In this document: one piece after another, positions 34,682-43,620 of the stretch
Layout: each line of letters starts with the position of its first letter
Numbering within the stretch: position 1 is the stretch's first letter
Origin: Paenibacillus uliginis N3/975
GTDB lineage: Bacteria > Bacillota > Bacilli > Paenibacillales > Paenibacillaceae
DNA length: 64,000 nt
NCBI RefSeq assembly: GCF_900177425.1
Contig: NZ_LT840184.1
Coordinates: 2,814,010-2,878,009 of the forward strand
Direction: 5' to 3'
The notes under the pieces: generated by a model
Databases searched by the model: none
What the model saw: only the letters and a program-made list of their open reading frames with translations
What the model was told of the DNA's origin: nothing
Program-made: the position numbers and the translations under genes

Positions 34682-35164
34682 ACTACGGGGGGTACAGAGG
34701 GCGAGGCGCCGTTGATTGACGGCCCGGAATTCACGTTCTGGGGCGGCTTGGGCTGGTCCATTTTGTTCTTCGAGGGGAGTTTGGAAATCTGTAACCCTTA
34801 TGGCGTGATGGTGAATTTCCACGATTCTAGCATAGTCGGATTCGACGATCTTTCCAATGCAGAAGAGATGTTCGAGGAGAGTGATTGTCCATGAAGGAGC
34901 ACTAGAGAGGACACCAAACAATCAATGCCGAAAATGAATTTCATAAGGCGCTGAAGTATTTGGATTTTGGCAAGTTGGAACTGTGATTTACAATTAGCCG
35001 TATTCCGGATCAGAAAGCGCATTACAGCGCATGACGCATGAACTTCTTCATCACGATAAGGTTGTAGCGGTTTTTGCAGGATCAATTCGACAATGCGCTG
35101 CCGTCAGAATATATGAAGGTAAGCGCGAAAATGAATTTATATCGGAGTATAAAGGAGCATTAGA
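34682..35164 (+). pseudogene. Eroded coding DNA upstream of the 551-residue protein gene
   Basis: Several short frames with coding-like composition but no start sites are seen: GTEGEAPLIDGPEFTFWGGLGWSILFFEGSLEIC...NAEEMFEESDCP ending at 34894, then NAENEFHKALKYLDFGKLEL near 34925-34985, then FLHHDKVVAVFAGSIRQ and RENEFISEYKGALDKHGF. They could be pieces of one or two genes of the same locus as the following gene. I do not recognise a family. The segment 34393-34680 holds nothing visible. Confidence 0.35.
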
Positions 35165-35169
35165 TAAAC

Positions 35170-36825
35170 ATGGATTTCACTCTCGAAACGATTCTGGACA
35201 AAATGAAACAGGAGATCGATAAATGGATTGCCTATATTAGCGATAAGGACGCGGAACGAATCGTGAAACGAACTTCGCTGCAGGTGGGCATTCACGATCA
35301 CGCGCTGCTCGAATATACCAAAGGCAAAGTGAACGTGAGCGATAAGGAGCTCAACTTTACGATGCCGGGAGGCAAGACCAGGCACGGCGAGTCGCTGACC
35401 GAGGAAAAAGTGCGAGAGTGGATCGTCCCTGAGCTTTCTTCTTATGTGCGGCATAAATTGGACGAGCTGCCGCGCTCGTTAATTGATTATCAATTTACAT
35501 TTAACGGAAAGTTTCGGGCGCGAGAAGGCAGTGTCAACGTTCGTATTCTCGAATATGTCGATGAGACGAAGAAAAAACAATTGCAGGAACGAATCTCCAT
35601 CTATATTGTGAATAAGCTCGAACCGGGAATATATCCGACCAAACCCTTGGAGACGTTTTTCCTCTCCAGGCACCTGTTGGACGAGCGGTTGTTTCCTGAT
35701 TTGGATGCCGACCGGATCATTTCCATTTTCGAGAACATTCAACAAGTGAATAAAGGGAACAAACATCTTGTAGAGCATCGTTCTTATCTAATTAGCGCAT
35801 TGCGGAATTGGGCGGAGAATCAGTGGTTGCCACGTTATTTCGATAATATTGGGACACAGTGGCAGAGAGAATATAAGAAAAAGTGTGACGCCCGGCTGGA
35901 AGATACCGAGCAAGGTCCGATCGAACTGGTCATCTATGCCGCGATGTTGATTCTGAAATACGAGCCCTCCCACAGCAGAAGCACGGGATTGGCTATTTTG
36001 AATTGCGCTATCGAGTTGGGAAGCGCCCGGGCAAAACGTTTGACGAAGGAAGGCAGCGGAACGTTCGCCAAGGAAGACGTCAGCTTGAAGGACGAACTGG
36101 CGGAATGCGCAGCCAACGATGTTTTTGCCGAGGCGACCATAGCCATTAAGCAGGAAACGGAGGAGAGCTACGCGCGTGCACTCCGGTTTCTGACTCGCCT
36201 ATTAGGCATAGGCTTCCCCAAAAGCTACCAAATCAAGCTGAAATCCGGCGTCAAGCAGTGGCTGCCTATCAAAGGGTTGGCCAAGTCGGGCACGCATCGC
36301 TTCTTCGCCAACGCTCTGGAATATCCGAATTTGCATCCCTTACTGGAGGAGTACGCCCGGGCGGCGATGGAACCGTTCGAATGGTATGAGGATACGGATG
36401 GGGAAAAAAATTGCATGCCGGGTAGTTATGCGATCTTCGGCCTCGGATTGGCGGATCGTGCTTATTTTCCGTTAGTAGAAGAATATATGGGGAAGGTTGA
36501 CGAAGAACACCAAACCGTTCAGAACGACTTCACGGTTGCTTTGGCCGAGCGGCATGGCGTTAGCGCGGAGACAATTCCAACGCTGGTGAAGTGCATGCTG
36601 TATTGCACGGATTCGATGAAGCTGAAGATCAAATCCGATATGGAAGACGATAGGCATCTTAGGCTGCTGCTCGATCAGGTTCGCGGCCTTCAGTACTACG
36701 AGGTGGAGCATATCGTTTATTTGATCTGGGGAGAAACGGACAAGTTGAAGAAGATAGCCGCAAAAGCCGAAGGGGATCGGGGTCAATGGCTCTCCGAGTT
36801 GGCACAGGCAGCCAGCCGCGGCTAA
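35170..36825 (+). CDS. Large cytoplasmic protein of unknown function (possibly DUF6138)
   Basis: A 551-residue soluble protein, with no signal peptide or membrane segment, rich in charged helices. Segments such as IVKRTSLQVGIHDHALLEYT, ENQWLPRYFDNIGTQWQREY, IELVIYAAMLILKYEPSHSR, GLAILNCAIELGSARAKRLT and DLAELAQAASRG-like helical ends suggest an alpha-solenoid-like second half. I believe it resembles the DUF6138 family, but this is from memory and uncertain. GGAGCATTAGATAAAC precedes the ATG. The eroded fragments just upstream and the SUKH and LRR genes elsewhere in the window hint at a former polymorphic-toxin accessory locus, which remains conjecture. Confidence 0.8.
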   Translation: MDFTLETILDKMKQEIDKWIAYISDKDAERIVKRTSLQVGIHDHALLEYTKGKVNVSDKELNFTMPGGKTRHGESLTEEKVREWIVPELSSYVRHKLDELPRSLIDYQFTFNGKFRAREGSVNVRILEYVDETKKKQLQERISIYIVNKLEPGIYPTKPLETFFLSRHLLDERLFPDLDADRIISIFENIQQVNKGNKHLVEHRSYLISALRNWAENQWLPRYFDNIGTQWQREYKKKCDARLEDTEQGPIELVIYAAMLILKYEPSHSRSTGLAILNCAIELGSARAKRLTKEGSGTFAKEDVSLKDELAECAANDVFAEATIAIKQETEESYARALRFLTRLLGIGFPKSYQIKLKSGVKQWLPIKGLAKSGTHRFFANALEYPNLHPLLEEYARAAMEPFEWYEDTDGEKNCMPGSYAIFGLGLADRAYFPLVEEYMGKVDEEHQTVQNDFTVALAERHGVSAETIPTLVKCMLYCTDSMKLKIKSDMEDDRHLRLLLDQVRGLQYYEVEHIVYLIWGETDKLKKIAAKAEGDRGQWLSELAQAASRG

Positions 36826-36879
36826 CCTTGGCGATCACCGTTCGAAGATCCGACGGAGACAAGAGGGAAAAACATTTCC

Positions 36880-36980
36880 AGATGGATAGTGTGTCGAAGA
36901 ATAGTCGCTAAATTGGCGGCTTTTTTGTTTTACCGATATAAGTTCTTGGCCTAACCCAATGACAAGGAACTTATATCGTT
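36880..36980. repeat. Copy of the dispersed repeat: terminator hairpin plus inverted repeat
   Basis: AGTCGC (36903-36908) and GCGGCT (36916-36921) form a stem before TTTTTT. Then CGATATAAGTTCTTG (36934-36948) and CAAGGAACTTATATCG (36963-36978) form a 15-bp inverted repeat with one inserted base. It serves as the likely terminator of the 551-residue gene. The remaining gap to 37211 holds only the upstream region of the coat gene. Confidence 0.7.
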
Positions 36981-37211
36981 AACCGAAATGGACAATAGCA
37001 AAATAAATTCGCTGTCATGCGCTCACTGTTGGGAGGATGGGCGGCAAGGACTCTTCAAAAATTAAACGTGGGCACTTTAATATACTATGAATACTTTGAG
37101 CTAATTAACTTAACAATATTCTTGAACTGCAATGAAGCCATCCAAAGCCAGAACCCGACTGAAATATTCATGTAATGGAAATTAAGCAAAAAACACTAGG
37201 AGGTTATATGA

Positions 37212-37850
37212 ATGCAATTCCAACAGCCACAAAATCACCAAAACATTGAAACAGGTATGGTTCCACCACAAATGAACCATGGCGGTCATGAAATGTTTGA
37301 TGTCCACGAAGTATTGGCAGGATCAATCAATACAATGAATACTTATACCATGCTGAGTGGGCACGTACAGGATCCAGAGCTTCGGGATATCTTGCAACGC
37401 CAGAAGCAATTTATGGCTGATGAATATAATATCACCTTAGAATGTTTTAAATCAGGACAAGATCCTTCAAAACCGACGCAAAGCTATAAAATGAAACAGC
37501 GAAATGACTTTACTTTCGGAATGAAACCAAGTCAACCGAAAAAACCAATGCAGTCTACTGCCGAGATAAACGATGAAACCATTGCGCTCAGCATGTTAAG
37601 TGCAGTTAAATCGGGTTCTACAATGAAAACAAATGCTGCTATGGAATCAACGAATCCGGTAGTACGTCGTGTGCTTGCTGATTCCCTTCCCAATTGTATT
37701 GAAATGGCTTATGAGATCTCGCTTTACCAAAACAAACATGGCTACTATCAAGTACCACAGCTTTCCCAGCAGGACATGCAGCAAATGCAAAATGGTTACG
37801 CCCTTGCTCCCGTGCAGCCGCAAATGTCTGGTAAACTGTCTCCTCACTAA
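37212..37850 (+). CDS. Spore coat protein, CotF family
   Basis: A 212-residue protein with Gln/Asn/Met-rich ends and a ferritin-like helical core: HEMFDVHEVLAGSINTMNTY, LRDILQRQKQFMADEYNI, then DETIALSMLSAVKSGSTM, NPVVRRVLADSLPNCIEMAY and NKHGYYQVPQL. The pair of helical blocks and the Y-Y-Q-V-P ending are typical of CotF-like coat proteins. AGGAGG is about 8 nt upstream. It is a single gene and its presence supports an endospore former. No sporulation sigma-factor promoter could be assigned safely. Confidence 0.9.
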   Translation: MQFQQPQNHQNIETGMVPPQMNHGGHEMFDVHEVLAGSINTMNTYTMLSGHVQDPELRDILQRQKQFMADEYNITLECFKSGQDPSKPTQSYKMKQRNDFTFGMKPSQPKKPMQSTAEINDETIALSMLSAVKSGSTMKTNAAMESTNPVVRRVLADSLPNCIEMAYEISLYQNKHGYYQVPQLSQQDMQQMQNGYALAPVQPQMSGKLSPH

Positions 37851-37890
37851 AAATCAAAGCGCCGGCTTCTGAAGCCATATTCATTCGATT

Positions 37891-37920
37891 AACCAGTCCA
37901 TCAAAGGGCTGGTTTTTTCG
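37891..37920 (+). terminator. Terminator of the coat protein gene
   Basis: AACCAGTCC (37891-37899) and GGGCTGGTT (37906-37914) pair with one G-T wobble around a 6-nt loop, followed by TTTTTC. Confidence 0.85.
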
Positions 37921-37923
37921 GTT

Positions 37924-38001
37924 GTCGGAAGACAAGAATATTTTCTCATCCAAGGCCTTAATCCTTGCAAGAAGCTGGGTTAAGGCCTTGGTTTTTGTGT
38001 G
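37924..38001 (+). repeat. Dispersed GGACAAGAA-type leader followed by a second terminator hairpin
   Basis: GTCGGAAGACAAGAATATTT (37924-37943) resembles the leaders at 39801, 46291 and 61846. It precedes CCAAGGCCTTAA (37950-37961)/TTAAGGCCTTGG (37980-37991), a perfect 12-bp stem followed by TTTTTGTG. The segment 38002-38227 is very A/T-rich and holds the promoter region of the next gene. Confidence 0.7.
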
Positions 38002-38227
38002 TTCCGAGAGCCTTGTGGACGAATTTCTCACTTTTTTACCAACTTTAAATAGTTTATAATTATTAGATAATAGTAGATATTTTAATCTATATATATCTAT
38101 AATAGACTATAATATGGTGATAATTGACACAGAAAAGGTGTGTTTCTAGGTGACGCCTTGCTTATTAATCATCTAAGCAGGAGCGCCTACTCTTTTTTTT
38201 CAAATATACGGGATAAGGAAGGTTATC

Positions 38228-39727
38228 ATGAGCAACATACAGAAAAAAACAGATGTTATCTTAATTGGTGCCGGAGTGATGAGCGCGACTTTGGGATCAT
38301 TACTGAAAGAATTAGCACCTGAATGGGAAATCAAAGTGTTTGAGAAACTCGAAAAAGCAGGAGAAGAAAGCTCTAACGAATGGAATAATGCGGGCACGGG
38401 TCATGCTGCCCTGTGTGAGCTTAACTATACATCCGAAAAATCTGACGGATCTGTAGATATTAGCAAAGCTATAAAAATTAATGAACAGTTTCAGCTTTCA
38501 AGACAGTTTTGGTCTTATCTTGTAAACAGCAATCTGATTCGTAATCCGCAGGACTTTATCATGCCAATACCTCATATGAGTTTAGTACAAGGGGAAGAAA
38601 ATGTAACATTTTTGAAAAAACGTTTTGAAGCGCTGTCAAACAATCCTCTGTTTCAAGGGATGGAATATTCCGATGAATCTGAAAAACTGAAGGAATGGAT
38701 TCCGTTAATCATGGAGGGCCGTACATCGAATGAACCGATAGCGGCAACAAAAATCGATTCTGGCACGGACGTCAACTTTGGCGCTTTAACGCGCATGCTG
38801 TTTGACCACTTAGAGAGTAATAACGTTGAGATACACTACAAGCAAAGTGTTAAGAATATTAAACGTACTAGCGACGGCACGTGGGAAGTGAAAGTGCATG
38901 ATATCGATAGCGGTAAAATAGAGTACCATACTGCAAAATTCGTCTTTATCGGCGGTGGGGGCGGAAGTCTACCTTTACTACAAAAAACCGGTATTCCTGA
39001 GTCAAAACATATTGGAGGGTTCCCGGTAAGCGGGCTATTTTTGGTATGTAACAATCCGGAAGTTGTAGCACAGCATCATGCAAAAGTATACGGTAAAGCT
39101 AAGGTTGGTGCTCCTCCAATGTCTGTTCCGCATCTGGATACAAGATATATCGACAACAAAAAAGCATTGTTGTTTGGACCGTTTGCCGGCTTCTCACCAA
39201 AGTTCTTAAAAACGGGTTCCTATTTTGATTTGATAGGTTCCGTAAAACCGAATAATGTCTTAACTATGTTGGCCGCAGGTGTAAAAGAGATGGCATTGAC
39301 AAAATACCTGATCCAACAAGTGTTGTTATCGAATGAAAAGCGTATGGAAGAATTACGCGAGTTTATTCCGAACGCTAAAAGCGAGGACTGGGAAATAGTA
39401 GTAGCGGGCCAACGTGTGCAAGTTATCAAAGATACGGATGCCGGTAAAGGAACACTTCAATTTGGTACGGAAGTTGTTAGTGCCGCTGATGGCTCGGTAG
39501 CTGCATTGCTCGGTGCTTCTCCGGGTGCTTCTACTGCCGTTCACGTTATGCTTGAGGTATTAGAAAAATGTTTCCCGCAACATATGAAAGAATGGGAACC
39601 GAAAATAAAAGAAATGATTCCTTCTTATGGCGTGTCACTAGTGGAAAACCCAGAGCTTTTCCAAGAAATTCATACATCAACAGCGCAGACGCTTAGTCTA
39701 AGCGAAAAAGAACTGGTCTATAGTTAA
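38228..39727 (+). CDS. mqo: Malate:quinone oxidoreductase
   Basis: A 499-residue FAD enzyme that oxidises malate to oxaloacetate and passes electrons to menaquinone at the membrane surface (tricarboxylic acid cycle). The dinucleotide loop ILIGAGVMSATLG is at about residues 11-23. Characteristic stretches are EWNNAGTGHAALCELNYT, VFIGGGGGSLPLLQKTGIPE, GGFPVSGLFLVC, GPFAGFSPKFLK and LLGASPGASTAVHVMLEVL. Length and order match Mqo throughout. It is monocistronic with AAGGAAGGTTATC upstream of the ATG and a repeat-type terminator downstream. Confidence 0.97.
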   Translation: MSNIQKKTDVILIGAGVMSATLGSLLKELAPEWEIKVFEKLEKAGEESSNEWNNAGTGHAALCELNYTSEKSDGSVDISKAIKINEQFQLSRQFWSYLVNSNLIRNPQDFIMPIPHMSLVQGEENVTFLKKRFEALSNNPLFQGMEYSDESEKLKEWIPLIMEGRTSNEPIAATKIDSGTDVNFGALTRMLFDHLESNNVEIHYKQSVKNIKRTSDGTWEVKVHDIDSGKIEYHTAKFVFIGGGGGSLPLLQKTGIPESKHIGGFPVSGLFLVCNNPEVVAQHHAKVYGKAKVGAPPMSVPHLDTRYIDNKKALLFGPFAGFSPKFLKTGSYFDLIGSVKPNNVLTMLAAGVKEMALTKYLIQQVLLSNEKRMEELREFIPNAKSEDWEIVVAGQRVQVIKDTDAGKGTLQFGTEVVSAADGSVAALLGASPGASTAVHVMLEVLEKCFPQHMKEWEPKIKEMIPSYGVSLVENPELFQEIHTSTAQTLSLSEKELVYS

Positions 39728-39800
39728 TTTTTTGGATGAAAGTATGATAAAGAGGTTGAAAAGGTAATGATTGAAGGTTTTTTTCATTAAACCTATCGAA

Positions 39801-39849
39801 GGACAAGAACATACATGCATAAGAAGTCGCCAAAATGGCGGCTTTTTTG
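39801..39849 (+). repeat. Dispersed leader plus terminator of mqo
   Basis: GGACAAGAACATACATGCAT (39801-39820) is followed by AGTCGCC (39825-39831)/GGCGGCT (39837-39843) and TTTTTT. Downstream GATACAAGTTC echoes the second half of the element. Confidence 0.75.
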
Positions 39850-40066
39850 ATTTAACGATACAAGTTCAATGGTGGTCCTTAAAACTATTTTGATAGATTC
39901 GAACTGGAACAAAATGAGACATTTACTCTCATTGGAAATCAGACTGGGAAGCAGGAAAAGGGAAAAATGGTTAATACAGCAAAAAAGGAGGATTAGTTGA
40001 TGAGTATGAGGAAATTAATAACTCAGTAGAAATAAGAATTAAACAACAATTGATTTCAATAGTTGA

Positions 40067-40570
40067 AAATATCGGTTTGATATTCTTGTGAATAACGCTG
40101 GAATTGGTCAAATTTTAACCTTGGAAGAGACGACGGAAGAATCTTTTAACGAAGTCATGAACATAAATGTCAAAGCACCGCTTTTTGTTATCCAGCAAGC
40201 TTTGCCGCGTCTGAAAGATGAAGGCCGTATCATAAATATCTCTTCGTTTGTTACACGCGTGGCCTCTCCTAGTGTTTTCGCCTACAGCATGTCGAAGGGT
40301 GCAGTCGATACACTTACGCACGTATTAGCTCAGCAACTTGGGAGCCGTAATATTACGGTGAACGCCATCCAGCCTTGCATTATTAATACAGAGATGAATG
40401 CAGGGACGTTGCAAGATCCCAATGGACAGAAATATGCCGCTGGTCTTTCAACCTTCGACAGGTGGGGAGAGCCTGAAGATGAGGCTGATATTGCCGCCTT
40501 TCTTGCCTCATCGGACAGCCGTTGGGTAACCGGTCAATTGATTGATGCAAGTGGCGGATCTCATCTGTAA
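40067..40570 (+). pseudogene. 5'-truncated short-chain dehydrogenase/reductase gene
   Basis: The frame starts after a TGA with KYRFDILVNNAGIG and continues through the catalytic Ser in IINISSF and Tyr/Lys in YSMSKGA to GGSHL. The first third, with the T-G-x-x-x-G-I-G cofactor loop, is missing, and the GTG at 40088 has no binding site. A strong AAGGAGG (39986-39992) followed by ATG 40000 and only nine codons (MSMRKLITQ) lies 65 bp upstream and may be the original start separated by a deletion. Confidence 0.75.
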
Positions 40571-40681
40571 TTTTACGGGTTCAGAAACCCGGCTGAAGAG
40601 CTAGGCTTTTGAACCTAGTTCATATACTTCACTTATAGCGAAAGAAGCCAAGAGTCGGATTTATCAAGAAAGGGAATGATT

Positions 40682-41005
40682 ATGCGAGTAATTACTTTAT
40701 GCGGTTCTACAAAATTCAAAGACCAATTCGAACAAGCAAATGCATTTCTCACACTTCAAGGTAACATCGTTATTAGCGTTGCCTTCTTTGAGCAAAGCGA
40801 AGGTTTTGAAATAACTGAAGAACAAGCTGATCTACTTGGTAACCTGCATTTTAGAAAGATTGATATTTCTGATGAAATATTTGTAATTGATGTTGGAGGT
40901 TACATAGGGAACAGCACAAAAAAAGAGATCAAGTATGCTGAAGAGAAGGGAAAGGCAATCCGCTACTATTCTAATGGTGGGATTCCTTCAAAAGTATTCA
41001 ACTAA
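40682..41005 (+). CDS. Nucleoside 2-deoxyribosyltransferase-like (DUF4406-type) protein
   Basis: A 107-residue Rossmann-like protein: MRVITLCGSTKFKDQFEQAN with the GST-K-F motif, an acidic middle (LHFRKIDISDEIFVIDVGGY), then IGNSTKKEIKYAEEKGKAIRYY. This is the compact core seen in nucleoside deoxyribosyltransferase-like and related nucleotide-binding proteins. ATG 40682 has AAAGGG 7 nt upstream; ATG 40676 would overlap it. The biochemical role is unknown, possibly nucleotide salvage or sensing. Confidence 0.85.
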   Translation: MRVITLCGSTKFKDQFEQANAFLTLQGNIVISVAFFEQSEGFEITEEQADLLGNLHFRKIDISDEIFVIDVGGYIGNSTKKEIKYAEEKGKAIRYYSNGGIPSKVFN

Positions 41006-41160
41006 GCTCAAAAAGACCATCTGAATGTCTGTTGTATATCAAAATCAGCATTTGGGTTACTCGGTGGTGAGATCGATCGTTCATTTTCAAAATGGGAAGC
41101 AAACAGATCGCTTTACGAAGTACTTCATTACCTCTTTAAATCAACTACTACAATATAGGA

Positions 41161-41205
41161 AATGAAAAACACTGTAATCTTTAAAGATACAGTGTTTTTC
41201 ATTTT
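41161..41205. terminator. Strong bidirectional hairpin after the deoxyribosyltransferase-like gene
   Basis: AATGAAAAACACTGTA (41161-41176) pairs perfectly with TACAGTGTTTTTCATT (41188-41203), followed by TT. Confidence 0.88.
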
Positions 41206-41224
41206 AATGATTTAAAGATTAATT

Positions 41225-41254
41225 CTCCAAGTTATATAATTTGGAGCTTTTTTT
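41225..41254 (+). terminator. Second terminator upstream of the M24 gene
   Basis: CTCCAA (41225-41230) and TTGGAG (41241-41246) are followed by CTTTTTTTT. Confidence 0.75.
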
Positions 41255-41266
41255 GCACATAAATCA

Positions 41267-41305
41267 ATTAATTCAATTGAATTAATCAAATGAATGAATT
41301 ATACT
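41267..41305 (+). promoter_or_regulatory. Promoter and TetR-type operator of the M24-family gene
   Basis: ATTAATTCAATTGAATTAAT (41267-41286) is a perfect 20-bp palindrome. It overlaps the -35 box TTGAAT (41277-41282), which is 17 bp from TATACT (41300-41305). Almost the same palindrome lies in the promoter of the TetR gene at 43457-43476, so both are probably repressed by that protein. Confidence 0.75.
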
Positions 41306-41437
41306 TGCAATGTAACAGGTTCATTCATGACATCTATTGGAGAGGAGCCATTCTCATGTATACGGTTGGATGATGACAAAAGGCAACGATCAGCGATGAA
41401 CTCTGGAAAGAAATAAACGTTAGGAGGAGAAAGAGGT

Positions 41438-42697
41438 ATGAACAATCAAGATACTAGAATCCCTACCTACTCACTTGCGGAAAGAGATCGTAGATGGAAC
41501 ATTGCAAATCAGCTAATGGAAGAAGAGCATGTGGATGTATTGATTGTGTATGGAGATCGAGAAGGTGCGTTCCCTGCTGTATTTAACCCGGACACCTACT
41601 TTACGAATGAGCGTCCAGGTTCTATTGTCATTTTCCCTAAGAATGAAGAGCCGATCTCTGTTGTCTTTTTAGCCACTGCTGTGGAAGATCATATTCAAGC
41701 TGGATATACGAATACGCAAGGCTGGATACGCCCGGAAAATATGTATGTCGGAAAAATGGGTGCGCACATCGTCAAGATTATGGAAGAGAGAGGACTTACA
41801 AATAAAGCATTTGGTGTGATTGGCTTAGAGCCTTATCCTCCCTATTACTTTGATGGAGCCATGCCCTATAATACTTGGCAAACGATCCTAAAGGGATTAC
41901 CGAATGCGACCTTTAAGCCTGTGGGACACAAATTTTTCGCACTGTCTTCTGTGAAAAGTCAGGAGGAGATCGAGGTATTAAAATGGTCTGCGAACGTTGG
42001 GGAAAAAATGTGCCAGGCGATGCTTGAGGCAACGAAGCCAGGCGTGAGAGAAAATGAGATCTATGCGGCAGGGATGAATGCTTGTGCGACCCATGTCGGG
42101 TTCACGACAACGATATTAATGGGATCAGGACCAGAGTTCGTAGGATGGGGACTGCCCGCATGGACATATCGACCAGAGGAGCCGCGGGTGATCCAAGAAG
42201 GAGATATTATTTTGGCCGAGGTATTTTCATCATTCGGAATGCTAGAGACGCAGCATCAGCCTTCAATCGCTGTGGGAGCTGTGCATCCGGATTTTGAGCG
42301 GGCGGCAGCGGCAGCGAGACAATCGTATGAGAACGGAGTAAAAGAGCTGCGGCATGGGGCTACCTTCGGAGACGTGGTCAAAGCGATGAATGAGCCGATG
42401 CGTGAAGCAGGAGGCTGGCACGTTCATCCGCTTATTCATTCCATCAGTCCATTTGGTCTTATTGGGGTTGGTGATGAGATTGCACGGTTGCCTGAGGCGA
42501 GAGAGTACGGGAAAGTGCTGCCGATCCCATCCATAGGGTTAGAGACCGAACTCAAGACAGGAATGGTGTTTGCATTTGAGCCGAATTGTGCGATTGGTAA
42601 GAAGGTCATTAATCTTGGCGGAACGGTGATCGTGGGTGAAGCTGGGGGAATTGAACTAAATAAAAATTCTACTCAGCTGATGAGGGCAACTTGGTAA
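41438..42697 (+). CDS. M24 (aminopeptidase P/creatinase-like) family protein with incomplete metal-ligand set
   Basis: A 419-residue pita-bread-fold protein with a creatinase-like N-domain (residues 1-170) and a C-terminal M24 domain. Compared with prolidase/aminopeptidase P, whose metal ligands are D-D-H-E-E, the first Asp is Glu (GDIILAEVFSSF), the second is Glu (MLETQHQPS), the His is in HPLIHSISPFG, the first Glu is in FAFEPN, and the last Glu position reads GGTVIV. So it may be a metal-free hydrolase, as creatinase is, or act on another bond. AGGAGGAG is upstream. It is controlled by a promoter with the TetR-type palindrome; the regulator gene is convergent downstream. Confidence 0.85.
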   Translation: MNNQDTRIPTYSLAERDRRWNIANQLMEEEHVDVLIVYGDREGAFPAVFNPDTYFTNERPGSIVIFPKNEEPISVVFLATAVEDHIQAGYTNTQGWIRPENMYVGKMGAHIVKIMEERGLTNKAFGVIGLEPYPPYYFDGAMPYNTWQTILKGLPNATFKPVGHKFFALSSVKSQEEIEVLKWSANVGEKMCQAMLEATKPGVRENEIYAAGMNACATHVGFTTTILMGSGPEFVGWGLPAWTYRPEEPRVIQEGDIILAEVFSSFGMLETQHQPSIAVGAVHPDFERAAAAARQSYENGVKELRHGATFGDVVKAMNEPMREAGGWHVHPLIHSISPFGLIGVGDEIARLPEAREYGKVLPIPSIGLETELKTGMVFAFEPNCAIGKKVINLGGTVIVGEAGGIELNKNSTQLMRATW

Positions 42698-42706
42698 AAT
42701 AGCAAA

Positions 42707-42755
42707 AGGGTACGTAGTGAAGAGTGTTTATGTCTTCGTTACGTACCCTCTTTTT
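42707..42755. terminator. Bidirectional terminator between M24 and TetR genes
   Basis: AGGGTACGTA (from about 42708) and TACGTACCCT (ending about 42749) form a long stem, with an inner TGAAGA/TCTTC block, followed by CTTTTT on the plus strand and TTTTGC on the minus strand. Confidence 0.88.
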
Positions 42756-43428
42756 AATGAGAATAGCCGCTGCATGTACGAATCGACATTTCGCCAAGCT
42801 CCTTTGCGATCAAAGCAACGTGTGCTTCATCCAAGTCTTGAATCCCTTGGCGTCTGAAATAGGTTTCCTTCGCTACAGAGAACGCAACCGATTGTCCAAC
42901 AATGGCATGTGCGATTAATATCGTTTTTGGATCTTTTGCGTCTAGATCCATTAATTTACCCACCAAGACGGCAATCATCTGATGTAGTGGCTGGAAGAAT
43001 TGTTCATACAAAATGTCATAAGCCTCTGTAGGCTGCAGCTGCTCTCTTGCGATAAATACACTTCTTGCATTGGCTTCATGATTGCCAATCATCGTCTTGG
43101 AAAATTGCGTCATGACTTTTTTAAGAGCTTCTGCGGCTTCTTCTTTTGACCGTTTCTCAATCTCTTCTGTCTCAATTAGAGCCTGCTTCAAAAAATCATC
43201 TTGAACGGCTGCTGTCAAGCGACGGGCAACCGCTAAGTACAATCCTTTTTTTCCACCGAAATAATACGGAATCGCCGATTGGTTCACACCAGCTTCATCT
43301 GCAAGGGTCCGCGTACGTACGCCTTCATAGCCATGTAATCCAAAGATCCGTAGCCCTGCTTCTAATAAACGAGTTTGGGTAGAGTCTTCATTTCCTTTAT
43401 TCATATCACTGCTTAGGTTTGTATTCAA
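42754..43428 (-). CDS. TetR-family regulator of the M24-family gene (CerR/DUF1956 type)
   Basis: A 224-residue TetR protein. The helix-turn-helix reads RTLADEAGVNQSAIPYYFGG and the second half (FLKQALIETEEIEKRSKEE, ANARSVFIAREQLQPTEAY, FFQPLHQMIAVLVGKLMDL) follows the CerR/DUF1956 C-terminal type. I place the start at TTG 43428, because GGAGG lies 8 nt upstream, while the predicted promoter puts the transcript start near 43443, the first in-frame ATG. An ATG start at 43443 on a leaderless message cannot be excluded. Its own promoter and that of the M24 gene share the 20-bp operator. Confidence 0.9.
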   Translation of the reverse strand: MNTNLSSDMNKGNEDSTQTRLLEAGLRIFGLHGYEGVRTRTLADEAGVNQSAIPYYFGGKKGLYLAVARRLTAAVQDDFLKQALIETEEIEKRSKEEAAEALKKVMTQFSKTMIGNHEANARSVFIAREQLQPTEAYDILYEQFFQPLHQMIAVLVGKLMDLDAKDPKTILIAHAIVGQSVAFSVAKETYFRRQGIQDLDEAHVALIAKELGEMSIRTCSGYSH

Positions 43429-43449
43429 TGTCCAATCCTCCATACTGTT

Positions 43450-43486
43450 GAGTATAATTAATTCAAATGAATTAATCAATTGAAAC
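43450..43486 (-). promoter_or_regulatory. Promoter and operator of the TetR gene
   Basis: On the minus strand TTGATT, a 17-bp spacer and TATACT form a promoter. The spacer is filled by ATTAATTCAAATGAATTAAT (43457-43476), which is palindromic except at the centre and nearly identical to 41267-41286. Negative autoregulation is expected. Confidence 0.75.
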
Positions 43487-43620
43487 AAAAGCACGGTGCG
43501 ACTTATTTTCGTTTATGTTTAATTACGCATGGAATGGAAGATTGAGGTATATGGCAGGCTGTGCTATGATCATTCCATAATTTGCTAGAGCTATTAGTAT
43601 ACTTGATCAAAAGATAATGG

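Noticed and set aside
40000..40032. Nine-codon frame MSMRKLITQ with a strong binding site
   Set aside because: Too short to be a gene; it is more likely the remaining start of the truncated SDR gene and is mentioned there.
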